From the NCBI GenBank assembly GCA_963854835.1, contig OY978530.1, positions 36,942,139-37,006,138 on the forward strand: a stretch of DNA of 64,000 nt, given 5' to 3'. The stretch's first letter is position 1. Every line of letters begins with the position of its first letter. Under the pieces are notes generated by a model that was not told the origin of the DNA, did no database searches, and saw only the letters and a list, made by a program, of their open reading frames with translations. Of this stretch, positions 11,405 to 25,479 are shown in pieces. The stretch is from Megamerina dolium (taxonomy: Eukaryota; Arthropoda; Insecta; Diptera; Megamerinidae). The position numbers and the translations under genes are program-made.

Positions 11405-14400
11405 ATGTCAGCTGTTGAACGCTTTAAGGCCGCGGCAGAGGAAATAAATGACTTCGATTCATACTTTCAAATAATTAGTACCGACACCCATAGTACTATT
11501 GCCTTGGAAGTACAAAAAAATTAATTCGAAAACCCTTTGGAGTGAGCTTAAAAAACAATATAACTCCATTATCTTTGGTGAAGCCGATAAAAACATTGAT
11601 ATTGGTCAAATAAAGAAAGCGTACAGGGAGGTTTACACCTCCTACCTCCGATGCCTTTCCAACATCAATGCCCATATACACGATCTGACAGTTGTGGTGG
11701 CCTCTCCCACAAATCGAAGTTCACCCGTCGAAAAGGTACATAATGAATATCCTGCCCCACAATTCAATTGCCACCATGTGACACCGAATGTTTTTACGGA
11801 GATTACGTATCGTGACCGAGCTTCAGGGATATGTTTACTGCTTTATACCGAAATAACCCCCGGTTATCACCCGTTGAGAAACTGTATCATTTACTGAAAA
11901 AAACCCGTGGAGAAGCGCACAGCATCATTAAGTCGACTCCTCTGACTAATGATGGTTTCGCGCTTGCTTGGTACAACCTCGAAGAGCGATACGAGAATAA
12001 GAGACTGCTGATTAATATACAGTTGAAGACGCTTTTCGGCCTAAAGTCGGTGAATAACGAAACCGGTCCCAATCTGAAGCGCTTACAGCGCACCATAAAT
12101 GACTGCATTACTAATTTAAAGCTCTTGGATGTTGACACATATCAGTGGGACGCGATATTTGTGTATTTGTGTTCGACTAAACTCCCGGATATTACATTGT
12201 GTCTCTGGGAGCAGTCATTGAAGAATAAACGTGAGGTTCCTAAGTGGAGTGACTTTGACGCTGAGCCGTATCAAACTCTCGAATCCGTTTCAGATATCCG
12301 AGGTGGTTCTCGGCCATTCAGCCATCCACCTACTCGACAACCCAGTCGATTTGACCCTCCCAAGCTACCCAACACTCCTCCAATGGACTCACGAAGAGTG
12401 AACACATATCAAACTAACGTTGTCAATCGTGTTTGCCCATTGTGCCGAAAGGCACACTCTCTTCGCCATTGTTCAGAATTTTTAAAGTTATCAGTAGATG
12501 AAATGTAGTCAAAAAGCATAAATTGTGCACCAACTGCTTCGCCATTTCCCATGACTATAATCACTGTAAAAGCCTATTCACATGTTCTTTGTGTAAAAAA
12601 AGTCATAATTCATTACTGCACCGCCGAGAAAATACATCTTAGTCGCCTTGCAATGAATCTCCAGCAACAACTTCTTCAGCGGCGCCAATGGAAAGACAGC
12701 GCCAGTCATTTACGTCTCAACTGCAATCCGTTAAACCAAACAAAACACACGATACGGCTTCCGACACTGCAAGCCTCCCAACAAGAAACTCTACGGTGCT
12801 ACTTGGAACAGCACTTGTACATCTCCGATACCACAACACTACCTTTACAGCTCGTGCATTAATAGACTCAGGATCGGAAGCGACCTTTATGTCTGAACGT
12901 CTGCGGAATAGGTTGCGCCTCCCTGTTTCCAACGTCAGTACGGAGGTAACTGGCCTAAATGAGGTAGTTACTGCACATTTCTCAAAGATGTGTTCTTTGG
13001 TGATTGGTTCCCCAATTGACCCGAGCTTTACAGTGAAGGTGGATGCTTTCGTCCTAAAGAAGCTTACTGGAAAGCTGCCTTCTTGCCCTACGTCTGCTCA
13101 ATTACGTACGGAACTCAATGGTTTACGGTTAGCTGATGAGAACCTGCACATAAGTTCTCTATGGACCTGGTGCTAGGTGGTGACATTTATCCGTCAATAT
13201 TACTAGACGGCATTCACAGAGGAATCCTGGGAACACTAATTGCTCAAAACACAGTATTTGGCTGGATAATCACGGGCCGTTGTACACCATCACAAGGACA
13301 TAAAACGGTTTTATCGTTTTATAATGGAATAAGCCTCGATAAAGAAATTTCCCGATTCTGGGAAATCGAGGAACTCCCGAAAACAACTCGTAGATCAGCT
13401 GCTGATTTGTTTTGCGAGGAAAATTACAAAAAAACTACTTTACGAAATAAAGATGGCCGTTATGTCGTATGTCTGCCTTTCAAGAGACAATTTCCCGGAG
13501 AATTGCCATTAGGAGAATCTCGCAATTCGGCGAGAGCTCAGTTCTTTCGTAATGAAGCACGATTGCTTAAGAACCCCCAATTTAAGAATAATTACGATCA
13601 TGTGCTCTTAGAATACCTCGAATTAGATCATATGAAGCTAACAATCCCAAATGTTCATTTAGAGCCCAGCTTTTCATATTACCTCCCTCATCATGCCGTG
13701 GTGAAGCCACATGCAGTGGCAATAGTCTCAACGACGTGCTATGTACTAGGCCTATTTTGGAATCCGATCTAATGGTCTTAATTCTGAGATGGAGACTTTA
13801 TCGCTTTGTTTTCAATGCTGACATTGAGAAAATGTATCGGCAAATTCTCGTGCATCCAAAGCACATCCCATATCAATGAATCTGTTTCCGAAAATCGCCG
13901 AATGAAGAACAAACAGTAACATTCGGTGTAAATTGTGCGCCTTACTTGGCCATCCGGACTCTTTTGCAACTAGCAGAAGAGAATGAAGTAGCTAACCCGA
14001 TTGCTTCCGACATTTTAAAACATTCTATGTAAGTGGATGATGTACTCGCTGGAGCCCATACACTGGACGAAGCTATTGCCGCACGTAATCAGTTGGCTTC
14101 GGTACTAGACACAGCAGGATTCTCGTTAAGAAAATGGACGTCAAATCATCAAAGAGTGATTGACGACCTCCCATCAGAGCATCTTTTAGACTCTGAATTC
14201 CTGAATATTTCTGATGCTAGTACAGCAAAAACCCTTGGGCTTAGATGGAATGCAGGTTCCGACTGCTTCTTCTTTTCTCCGGGCCCCCTCTCAACATTCA
14301 CTAAACGTGAGGTTCTATCGATGATTGCCAAACTATTCGATCCAGCTGGATGGTTGGCACCCAAAATTATTGTTGCAAAAATGTTAATGCAACAGTTGAG

Positions 14401-17167
14401 GCTAGATAAAACTGATTGGGACGAATCTATTAAGCCACTAACGCTGCACAAATGGCAGACATTTTTGTCGGATTACCCGAATCTGGCATCCATACGCATT
14501 CCCCGTTTTGTGGATTTCTCTCCCGACTCAAATCTTCAATATCATGGCTTCTGCGATGCTTCGGAAAAAGCTTATGCTGCAGCAGTATATATACGTATAG
14601 AGAATTCGACTGGTGTTCGAGCCCATTTGTTAGCGGCAAAAACCCGTGTTGCCCCAGTTAAAACCCTATCACTACCACGTTTGGAATTATGTGGAGCAGA
14701 TCTGCTAGCAAGTATGCTAGACGTTTTAATTCCACAACTCCGAATCCCGAAATATACTCTATTTTGCTGGACTGATTCGACCATCGTGCTCTCTTGGCTT
14801 AAGAAGCCGCCTGAATATTTCTGATGCTAGTACAGCAAAAACCCTTGGGCTTAGATGGAATGCAGGTTCCGACTGCTTCTTCTTTTCTCCGGGCCCCCTC
14901 TCAACATTCACTAAACGTGAGGTTCTATCGATGATTGCCAAACTATTCGATCCAGCTGGATGGTTGGCACCCAAAATTATTGTTGCAAAAATGTTAATGC
15001 AACAGTTGAGGCTAGATAAAACTGATTGGGACGAATCTATTAAGCCACTAACGCTGCACAAATGGCAGACATTTTTCTCGGATTACCCGAATCTGGCATC
15101 CATACGCATTCCCCGTTTTGTGGATTTCTCTCCCGACTCAAATCTTCAATATCATGGCTTCTGCGATGCTTCGGAAAAAGCTTATGCTGCAGCAGTATAT
15201 ATACGTATAGAGAATTCGACTGGTGTTCGAGCCCATTTGTTAGCGGCAAAAACCCGTGTTGCCCCAGTTAAAACCCTATCACTACCACGTTTGGAATTAT
15301 GTGGAGCAGATCTGCTAGCAAGTATGCTAGACGTTTTAATTCCACAACTCCGAATCCCGAAATATACTCCATTTTGCTGGACTGATTCGACCATCGTGCT
15401 CTCTTGGCTTAAGAAGCCGCCGTGTCACTGGACGACATTTGTGGCGAATCGAGTTTCATTTATCGTTGAGAAGATTGGAAACTCAAATTGGTCTCACGTT
15501 TGTTCTATCGAAAATCCCGCCGATCTGGCCACTCGTGGTACTACTGCCAGAGAACTTGCCAATAATGAATTATGGTGGCAAGGGCCATCTTGGCTCAAAA
15601 TGTCACGCTTTGATTGGCCCAACACAACTTTGAATGATGAGCTGATTAATACGCCTGAAATGAAGGTTATAAAATCCCACTTCGTAAGATCGGAAGAATC
15701 CAATGATATTTTGGACCGTTTTTCTTCTCCTCTCTCGCGCATTACGTGTCATTTCTTACATCTTTCGATTCTTTCATAACACTCAAGCAGCGAAGCGAGC
15801 TGAAGAGATCGTTTTCACACGAAATAAATTAATAATATTATGTCAAATGCGACATTATCCCCAAGAATATGCTAATTTATCAAAGAAGATAACGATTCCA
15901 CGCAAGAGCGACATACTCGCGCTCAACCCGTTTACAGACTCGCGTGGAATAATGCGCATAAACGGTCGCTTAGCTCACTCCCCAGCTCTCTCTTATCGTG
16001 AGAGATGTCCTATATTTCTCCCGTATGGTGGACGATTAACCCAGTTGCTACTTGAGTTTGTTCATTTAGTCTCAATGCACAGCGCTAATCAGTTGCTCCT
16101 ACGCTTAATTCGTATGGAGTTCTGGATTCCCAAGCTAAAAAAAACTTAGTAAAGACAACCGTGCATAAGTGCAAAATATGTGTGCTTGAAAAACAAAAGC
16201 ACTACACCCAGATAATGGCTGCTCTGCCACCCGAACGCACATTTCTCTCGAGACCCTTTTCTACTACTGGTGTCGATTTTGCTGGTCCATTCGACATTAA
16301 AACATATATCGGCCGTGCATGCCGCATAACCAAAGGCTATGTTTGCCTGTTTGTATGTTTTGCCACGAAGGCTATACATTTGGAGGTAACGAGCGATTTG
16401 ACAACGCTTACCTTTCTTGTCGCATTCTCTCATTTCTTTTCCCGTCGAGGATGCCCAGCATTAATATTTTCTGACAATGGAACATCGTTTGTTGGTGCTT
16501 CTCGTGCTCTACGAGCTGAAAATGAGAAATTTCTACGTCATTTACGCGAAAGTGTTGAATCTTCCCATAGCCATCATAGCCATAGCTAGAATGGCGCTTT
16601 ATCCCTGCTGGGGCACCTCACATGGGTGGCCTTTGGGAGGCAGGTGTAAAGAGTTTTAAAGCTCATTTAAAGAAACTCCCCGCAACTCAAAAATACACCT
16701 TTGAAGAGTTCAGCACCTTACTTTCTAGTATCGAGGCATGTCTCAACTCGAAGCCCTTAAGTCCCATATCTGATAACCCATCAGATTTAACTCCCCTTAC
16801 GCCTGGTCACTTCTTGATTGGATCTCCATTATTGTCACCAGCTGAAGTTGACATCTCTGGCCAATCAATTAGTACGATTAACCGTTGGCAACGTCTTTAG
16901 GTAATTTACCAATCCTTCTACTTACGGTGGAAGGAGGAATACCTTAAAGAACTAAATAAACGCAGCAAATGGAAATCCCCAGAGAAAGATGTATGCGTAG
17001 GTGACCTTGTTGTTTTACGCAGCGAACAACTCCCACCCAATGAATGGAGGCTAGGTAGAATCCCTTAGACGTATTTGGGACCCGATTCACGTGTACGAGT
17101 GGCTGATGTGAGAACTTCACGAGGCATGCTGACTCGGCCTATTGTTAAGCTTGTAGCTCTTCCCTAA
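11405..17167 (+). pseudogene. BEL/Pao copy C Gag-Pol, heavily mutated
   Basis: Homologous along its length to copy D. Gag starts at 11405 (MSAVERFKAAAEEI) and meets a stop at once (about 11521). Knuckles (VCPLCRKAHSLRHC and following) lie at about 12430-12640, protease (ARALIDSGSEATF) at about 12850, RT at 13200-14100, RNase H (YHGFCDASEKAY) at about 14540 and again at about 15150, and integrase (GVDFAGPF, FSDNGTSFVGA, GGLWEAGVK) at 15900-16900. Lesions include frameshifts, a deletion near 13720 removing part of the RT, TAA replacing the Tyr of the YVDD box (14030-14032), and a 610-bp tandem duplication. The end of pol is at 17164-17167. It cannot encode a working enzyme. Confidence 0.9.
14201..15420 (+). 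repeat. 610-bp tandem duplication inside copy C
   Basis: Bases 14201-14810 are repeated at 14811-15420 with an exact period of 610 (both start at 'tgaatatttctgatgctag'). By eye I see only about two differences (for example tttttgtcgg versus tttttctcgg). The unit covers the RT connection and RNase H. 610 is not a multiple of 3, so the duplication shifts the frame. Near-identity means it is recent relative to the decay of copy C. Confidence 0.92.
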
Positions 17168-17337
17168 GCGTTTCTAGCCACATTCTTCTAAGTTCATTCT
17201 TATACGCTTCTCCTTGTATTCAATTATTGCCAAATTCAAATTATACTCTGTTACTAACCGGTAGTACAACTTAACGGACTTTTGATAGCGATCCCTAATC
17301 CATTTTCCCTTTATTTCGTATTCCAGCATTCTAATCC

Positions 17338-17372
17338 CTTTTTTTGTTTTTTTTTTATTATTATTGGGCCAG
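17338..17372 (+). promoter_or_regulatory. Putative 3' splice site before the accessory ORF of copy C
   Basis: A long T-rich tract (about 17338-17360) is followed by 'gggccag' ending at 17372, five bases before the ATG at 17378. A polypyrimidine tract plus CAG is the usual 3' splice acceptor form. Copy D has the same arrangement in the same place, which is why I list it. The donor is not identified. Confidence 0.45.
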
Positions 17373-17377
17373 ACAAT

Positions 17378-17944
17378 ATGCCTCCGAAGAAGAGAGTGAC
17401 GGGCCGAGAGAGTCCTGCTCGTCCACCTCATGGATTTCGTGATAATGTTGCACGAAAGAGGTTGCAACGCGACTGCCGTGTATGTAATCGCGATCATCCG
17501 TTGCGGTTATGTACACGGTTTCTTTCAATGTCATTGGGAAGCAGGTTTGAAGCAGTTGTCCGGCATCGATATTGCCTTAATTGCTTGGCATATATCCACG
17601 AGGTTCAGCGATGTACAAGCGCGGTGCGATGCCATCATTGTGGTGGAAAACATCACACGTTGCTCCACGGAAGAGTGGACAACGTATCAAAACGTGCCAA
17701 ACGCGCCAAAAGGAAAACAAAGCAGCGTCAACCTGAACCACCCACTCCTAAACCATCGAAACCATGCACGTGTAACCAGGCAACACCTGCACCGCCAGTT
17801 GTTCCCGTAAACATTTTGCCAATACAACGCGCCGCTCCGTCCATGGGACAGTTGTTTCCCATGAATTTGTTATTTGGCAATCAGACTCGCCTCGCCTTCC
17901 CTCTTTCATCTACCGTGATGCCGCCCTTGCCATCAACAGACTGA
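17378..17944 (+). CDS. BEL copy C accessory ORF: zinc-knuckle protein (188 aa)
   Basis: This intact ORF lies between the end of pol and the 3' LTR, separated from pol by about 210 bp. A basic N-terminus with the motif SPARPPHGFRD is followed by C33-x2-C36-x3-H40-x4-C45, then a canonical CX2CX4HX4C knuckle (C66, C69, H74, C79), then C85-x2-C88 with a His cluster ending HTLLH97. After a Lys/Arg-rich segment (KRAKRAKRKTK) comes a Pro-rich C-terminus with a short CTC motif. The knuckle array clearly resembles the end of BEL Gag but is a separate gene. It is homologous to the ORF at 24795-25412. All knuckle residues survive although pol of the same copy is wrecked. It is probably a nucleic-acid-binding protein; the function is not known. 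Confidence 0.8.
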   Translation: MPPKKRVTGRESPARPPHGFRDNVARKRLQRDCRVCNRDHPLRLCTRFLSMSLGSRFEAVVRHRYCLNCLAYIHEVQRCTSAVRCHHCGGKHHTLLHGRVDNVSKRAKRAKRKTKQRQPEPPTPKPSKPCTCNQATPAPPVVPVNILPIQRAAPSMGQLFPMNLLFGNQTRLAFPLSSTVMPPLPSTD

Positions 17945-18355
17945 GCTGTCACCCCTTTTTAATGCAGTTCCTGATTCCGGCAGTATATTGCATTTACTGT
18001 ATTATAATTATCAATTTAAAGTTGAATTGTATTATTTTAAGTGTTTTACTTTTCCTCTCTCAATTTACTCTGAATTTGTTTCGAACTATTATATATTTTC
18101 ATATCTCGATATTCACTTTATTCAATACTATTTGTAAGGTACTCTTCTTATTGTTATGGATTTATTTTGAATTAGCTTTTAAGATTCCTCTCATTATTAT
18201 TATTATTCTTAATGCTATTTAAGTTCCCTGAATTTGTTTTAATTTACACTTGTATTTAGTATTTTTAACATTGTTAATTTCGGCTTATTTTAAATTTACC
18301 ATATTCTCTCTTTCTCTGTTTGGTATAGGCTTTGCGTCTCCATTGTAGTATTCCT
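17945..18355 (+). other. 3' untranslated region of BEL copy C
   Basis: This is AT-rich sequence between the accessory ORF and the polypurine tract. Short open frames here are low-complexity and not supported. Confidence 0.6.
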
Positions 18356-18370
18356 GCAAGGGGGGAGGAA
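18356..18370 (+). other. Polypurine tract of BEL copy C
   Basis: GCAAGGGGGGAGGAA directly abuts the LTR start TGTCTACGCC. Copy D has the same tract with one change. Confidence 0.85.
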
Positions 18371-18846
18371 TGTCTACGCCAAAATATATCTATGTACTGC
18401 ACTGTGTTCTAAATTGAGGGAATGGGTTGAGTAACGATCTGGCATCACCGATCTTTGCCAACTCTTCCCATTCCGCTCAGTATTGTTATTCTATTTCTCT
18501 CTTTTTTACCTCCTCTTTGTTTTGGGGCAAAACCTTATATTAACTTTTTTCTCGTTTATCAATCTTAAAATTACCTTCCGAAGTAATACCAGTGCAGTGC
18601 TATTGTACAAGAGAATATTGTTCTTTTTGCAAATCAAAGTGGATAAATATAATCATACAAGTTAAATTTAAGTTTTAATCTATTTAAACAATAAATTGTG
18701 ATCTTGTTGAACTAAGGAAAATAAGTGTTGATTTGTGCGCCAAGTACAACCCACAGCGGTATCAGCATCAACAACAGGAACAAACTTTGGAACAAGAACC
18801 GACGGGTCAGGCCCACCGGCAACAAAACTCTCTCACACGTTCAACA
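18371..18846 (+). repeat. 3' LTR of BEL copy C (about 476 bp)
   Basis: It starts TGTCTACGCC, identical to the start of the copy D LTRs, and shares 'cccaccggcaa' close to its far end. The TG start is secure; the end at 'acgttcaaca' (18846) is inferred from alignment with copy D. Confidence 0.75.
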
Positions 18847-19320
18847 ATTATTCAAAATGTATGTTTAAATCGAATTTTGATGAATTTCATTATTTACGTC
18901 ATCGAGAGAAATGTATTGACGATAGAGAAAAGCAAACTAATGGTTTCTTATGTATATACCATTTTGTACGAAGAAAAAACACACGACATATGTATATTCG
19001 TTGGTAATATTATTTATTATAAATAAACCTTGTGGTATATATAAACGTCACTAATTATTATTGCACTAATTTATTCTTATTATATTGTATATGTTCCATA
19101 ATTGGACATTTTTAGGGATAATTTTACACAAAAAAAGAGATATATATAAATGAACAAAAATGTGCGCACTGTTCGTGTCGGGAAAAATATGTAATTTTAT
19201 AGAGAAAAAAAGAAGAACAAGAATAACGAATCGATTGCTGACTGATCAAGTCAGAGTTGCATCGCCTTCTATAAAGGTGGCACCAGACAGTGCGTGTGAT
19301 GTAATAGTCAGGCCTAGACA
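18847..19320 (-). repeat. Degraded BEL-type LTR, opposite orientation
   Basis: The right edge 'ggcctagaca' at 19320 resembles the 'ggcgtagaca' edge of the copy D LTR read on the plus strand. The paired motifs GTGCGCACTGTT (19162) and GACAGTGCGTGT (19286) correspond to the inverted pair in the other LTRs. No internal sequence is attached, so it is probably an old solo LTR. The left boundary is uncertain and no target duplication was seen. Confidence 0.55.
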
Positions 19321-20073
<753 letters not shown>

Positions 20074-20096
20074 ATGTGATGTCACCTGATGTCACC

Positions 20097-20856
<760 letters not shown>

Positions 20857-23169
20857 ATGTGATGTCACCTTCATTTCTTAAGGGAGTTCTTCAAGTGGCG
20901 ACTACCGGGCAACTTCTTCCTGGCAGCCGCTGGGAGGCGGCTAAAGTGAGTGGCATAAACCTCCTCCGTTAGGGGTTGTTCGTTGGGCATGGGACCCTCC
21001 ACATAAAAACTTTAACCCAATGAAAAATCAAACCGTGCCTCGGATAGGGATACCCCTTTTTTGACAACGGATATTCACCTGGAATATCAGGTCCGTCTAT
21101 AGGGAAGGTGCCTCTATCCAGCTAATTGATGTCCTCGAAAAATGTAAGGCTGACATCACCGTACTTCAGGAAATGCGATGGATGGGACAGGGTTGCTCTA
21201 AAAAAAACATCCTATGATATATATTACAGTTGCCACGCAGGGAAGCACAAACTCGAATGCGGATTTTTTGTCAGTTAAAAACTGCGACTTCTTATTTAGC
21301 AGTTCACACCTGTGAACGAGCGGCTGCAACAATCCGCATTAAGGCAACAGTTTTTAACATTAGCCTAATATGTGTCTACACTCTAACGGATGAGGAGGAC
21401 AATGCGACCAAATAGAGCTTTTTTCAACTTCTCAAAGGGGTCTAATACCGCTGCCTCCGCCACGATATCAAAATCGTGCTTGCTGACTAATATTCCAGGG
21501 TGGGCAAGAAAAGTATCTTTGGTCCAACTATCGGAAATTTCAGGTTCCACCAGAACACCTCCGATAACGGAATGAGGCTGACCGACTTCGCCGCAGAACG
21601 AAACATGGTAATAAGTAGTACCATGCTTCCAGTGTGATGGACGTGAAATCAATCCGTGGCGCCAACATCGACTTTAATCGTTACCTTGCATTACCTGCAA
21701 AAGGCGAACGAAGTCCCACACGGAGAGCGCTTGACGTCAATAAGCTGCAATCACCAGATATAGCAAATGCTTCTGTCACTCGATTGTTGGATCCGCTTTT
21801 ACAGAACACTCCACCTCTTGATGATACATGCGCACAATAGACACCTATATCCCACTCCATAACTACTGCTGCTGAGGAAGTAATCGGTTTCTACCAGCCT
21901 CTGAGGAATGAGTGGTGTAACCAGGATTGTCACCACGCTACCGCAGAGAAAGGCACCGCCTATAGAAAAACTCTGCGTGCAGGTGCCACGAGAGTTGTTG
22001 AGGAGTGGTGCAGAAACAGCAGGAGTGCGGAGAGTCGCCTTTTCAGACGTAAGAAGACAGATCACTAAAAATGCGAGTGTAAGGAGATATAGATGTGTAG
22101 AGACAGGAATGAGACACGAAAATTCTTTGAGAAGATCAGCGCCTAAGTGGCGATTTAAATCCCATAGCTTCTTTCTGTCATGACAACAATAGAAATCTGG
22201 TTATAGATGTCCAGAGTATACTGAGCTTATGGAGAGAACACTTCTCCTTGTTACTGAATGGCGACGCCTTGAACAATTCCGCCAGTGGAGGAACTCTCCC
22301 GTACTCGCCCAATTACGGATGATGGTATAGAAGTTCAACCATCCGACCATTGTGAGGTCAGAGAGGCCATTTCTATGCTGAAAAACTACAACGCTACAGG
22401 TGCTGATGGCCTGCCTGCCGAGTTGTTTAAGACCGGAGGAGATGAGCTGCTCACCAACATGCACCAGCTCATAAGCAGAATATGGTCCAATGAAGGCATG
22501 CCCGATGTGTTCTCTATCCCTTACATAAGAAAGAAGACCCCACAATTTGCCCCTACTACCGTGAAATAAGTCCTCTTAGGATCGCATATAAGGTTCTATA
22601 GAGCATACTGTGTGAAAGATTGAAGCCTATGCTTAACAACCTTATTGGACTTTATCAGTGTGGCTTCAGAAATGAAAATCCACCATTGACCAGGTTTTCA
22701 CATTGCAACAAATTCTGGAGAAGACCCAAGAAAGACAGATCGACACACACCATCTATTTGTTGATTATAAAGCTTCTACACAACAATGTCTGAGTTCGAT
22801 ATTCCTGCGAAGCTCATTTGGTTTTGCAGAATGGCACTGTGTAAGTCCCATAGTGCAATGAAAATTGGGAAGTGAAGACAAAGTAATTCATTATCGTGCT
22901 TCTTCTTCAACCTTATTATGGAGAAAATTATACGTGCTGCTGATCTACGACATAATGGCACTATCTTCAACAAAAGTGTCATAATGTTAGCGTATGCCGA
23001 TGATATAATCGGCATGAACATGCGAGCAGTCAATGCAGCATTTTCAGAGTTGGAAAGATATTCGCGTCGAATAAGTCTTACGGTGAACGAGAGCAAGACG
23101 AAGGAGCTAGTGTCAACAAACAGAGAGTCCTGGCATTTTGTCCTTACATATGGCGCCGAAGCTTGGACA

Positions 23170-24303
<1,134 letters not shown>

Positions 24304-24318
24304 TTCCGCCCCCCTTGC
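24304..24318 (-). other. Polypurine tract of BEL copy D
   Basis: On the minus strand GCAAGGGGGGCGGAA abuts the LTR start; it differs from that of copy C by one base. Confidence 0.85.
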
Positions 24319-24794
24319 AGGAATTCTGCAAAAGAGACGCAATATCCACTTCCAGGATGTTCAACAATATATATATATATAAAAAACTGAGTAACTTAAA
24401 AATAAAAGTATACGAGAAAAATTAAATTTAAAATTATACTCAAAATAAGAGATATATAACGTTAAGGTAAATATATGAATTAAAAAATTGCAAAGGAAGT
24501 AATATAAAAAAAAGAGAAATAACATTAAATCAATTCAAAATAAATTCAAAATTTTTATAGGCCGGGAGAGCTTACAAACAAAAAGAGAAACAATATAAAT
24601 TGAATTCAAAATTAAAAAGAGAAAAATTACAAAATAATGGGAAGTGTTATAAATTAAATTCAAAATTATAAAGAGAGAAACTTAAAATAATGTAATTCAT
24701 TAAGACAGAGGAAAAATCGGAAGAATATAATATAAATTAAAATATATAATTCAAATAGACAAAAAAAAACATTCTTTGAAAGTCCTAATTGCTG
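24319..24794 (-). other. 3' untranslated region of BEL copy D
   Basis: AT-rich, with a short TA run near 24369. No open frame or structure I can support. It corresponds to the 3' UTR of copy C. Confidence 0.6.
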
Positions 24795-25412
24795 TTAGTA
24801 TAGGCTGCGCATCCATTCTGGAGGAGGGAATGAGGGAGTGGCAGATGTTGGCCCGAAGAGATTGCGGGATATGTTGCCCAAGAACATATTTGGCGACAGC
24901 AACTGGTACATCGGAGCAACATTGGGCAATATCGGCACCATACTAAACGGCATCATTGATGTAGAAGGCCTGGTTTGAATGCAGGCGCAGCTATTAGTAG
25001 ATGGAGCAGGGATATTCTGCGCTGGGTCACATCGGCATGAGTGTGCCGTTGCAGCTTCAGTAGCGCTCGGTCGGCGCTTCCTTGATGATTTTGGCGCCTT
25101 CTTGGTACGTTGTTGCACTCTTTCGTGTAGTAGGGTGTGATGCTTCGCCGAACACAATTGGCATCGCAGTACGCTAGTGCATCGTCGTGCCACGTGCGTA
25201 TACGCTAGGCAATTGAAGCAATAGCCGAATTTCTTCGCTACACCAGACCTCCTTTTCACCGACATTGCCAAGAAACGAGCACACAAACGCAGGGGATGAT
25301 CCTTATCACATATACGGCAATCGGGGCGTTTTTGCGTTTCAAATCTGTCTCGAAATTCTGGAGGAGGACGGACAGGACTGCCTCGTTTTGAGGATTTAGA
25401 TTTGGGCGCCAT
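24795..25412 (-). CDS. BEL copy D accessory ORF: zinc-knuckle protein (205 aa)
   Basis: Intact ORF in the env position of copy D, starting at 25412, 68 bases after the end of pol. A basic N-terminus with SPVRPPPEFRD is followed by knuckles C32-C35-H39-C44, C65-C68-H73-C78 and C84-C87 with a His cluster ending HTLLH96. A basic stretch (RTKKAPKSSRKRR), short CRC and CAC motifs, and a Pro/Met-rich C-terminus follow. Compared with the copy C protein, the knuckle block, the SPxRPPxxFRD motif and the late ILPxxAPMxQL-like segment are conserved while linkers differ, a pattern expected under protein-level constraint. It is related to the end of Gag but distinct from this element's own Gag knuckles. 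No signal peptide or membrane segment, so not an envelope. Function unknown; nucleic-acid binding is inferred. Confidence 0.82.
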   Translation of the reverse strand: MAPKSKSSKRGSPVRPPPEFRDRFETQKRPDCRICDKDHPLRLCARFLAMSVKRRSGVAKKFGYCFNCLAYTHVARRCTSVLRCQLCSAKHHTLLHERVQQRTKKAPKSSRKRRPSATEAATAHSCRCDPAQNIPAPSTNSCACIQTRPSTSMMPFSMVPILPNVAPMYQLLSPNMFLGNISRNLFGPTSATPSFPPPEWMRSLY

Positions 25413-25419
25413 GGGAAAA

Positions 25420-25452
25420 CTGGAACAACGAAAAAAAATAAAAAAAAAAACG
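25420..25452 (-). promoter_or_regulatory. Putative 3' splice site before the accessory ORF of copy D
   Basis: On the minus strand a long T-rich tract (25452 to about 25431) leads into 'gttccag' with AG at 25421-25420, seven bases before the ATG. It mirrors the element at 17338-17372 of copy C. Confidence 0.45.
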
Positions 25453-25479
25453 GGATGAGAATCATGTTACAGGTGTATT

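Noticed and set aside
24795..25412. Accessory ORF as an env gene
   Set aside because: It has no signal peptide, no membrane span and no Cys-rich ectodomain pattern; its knuckles resemble the end of Gag instead.
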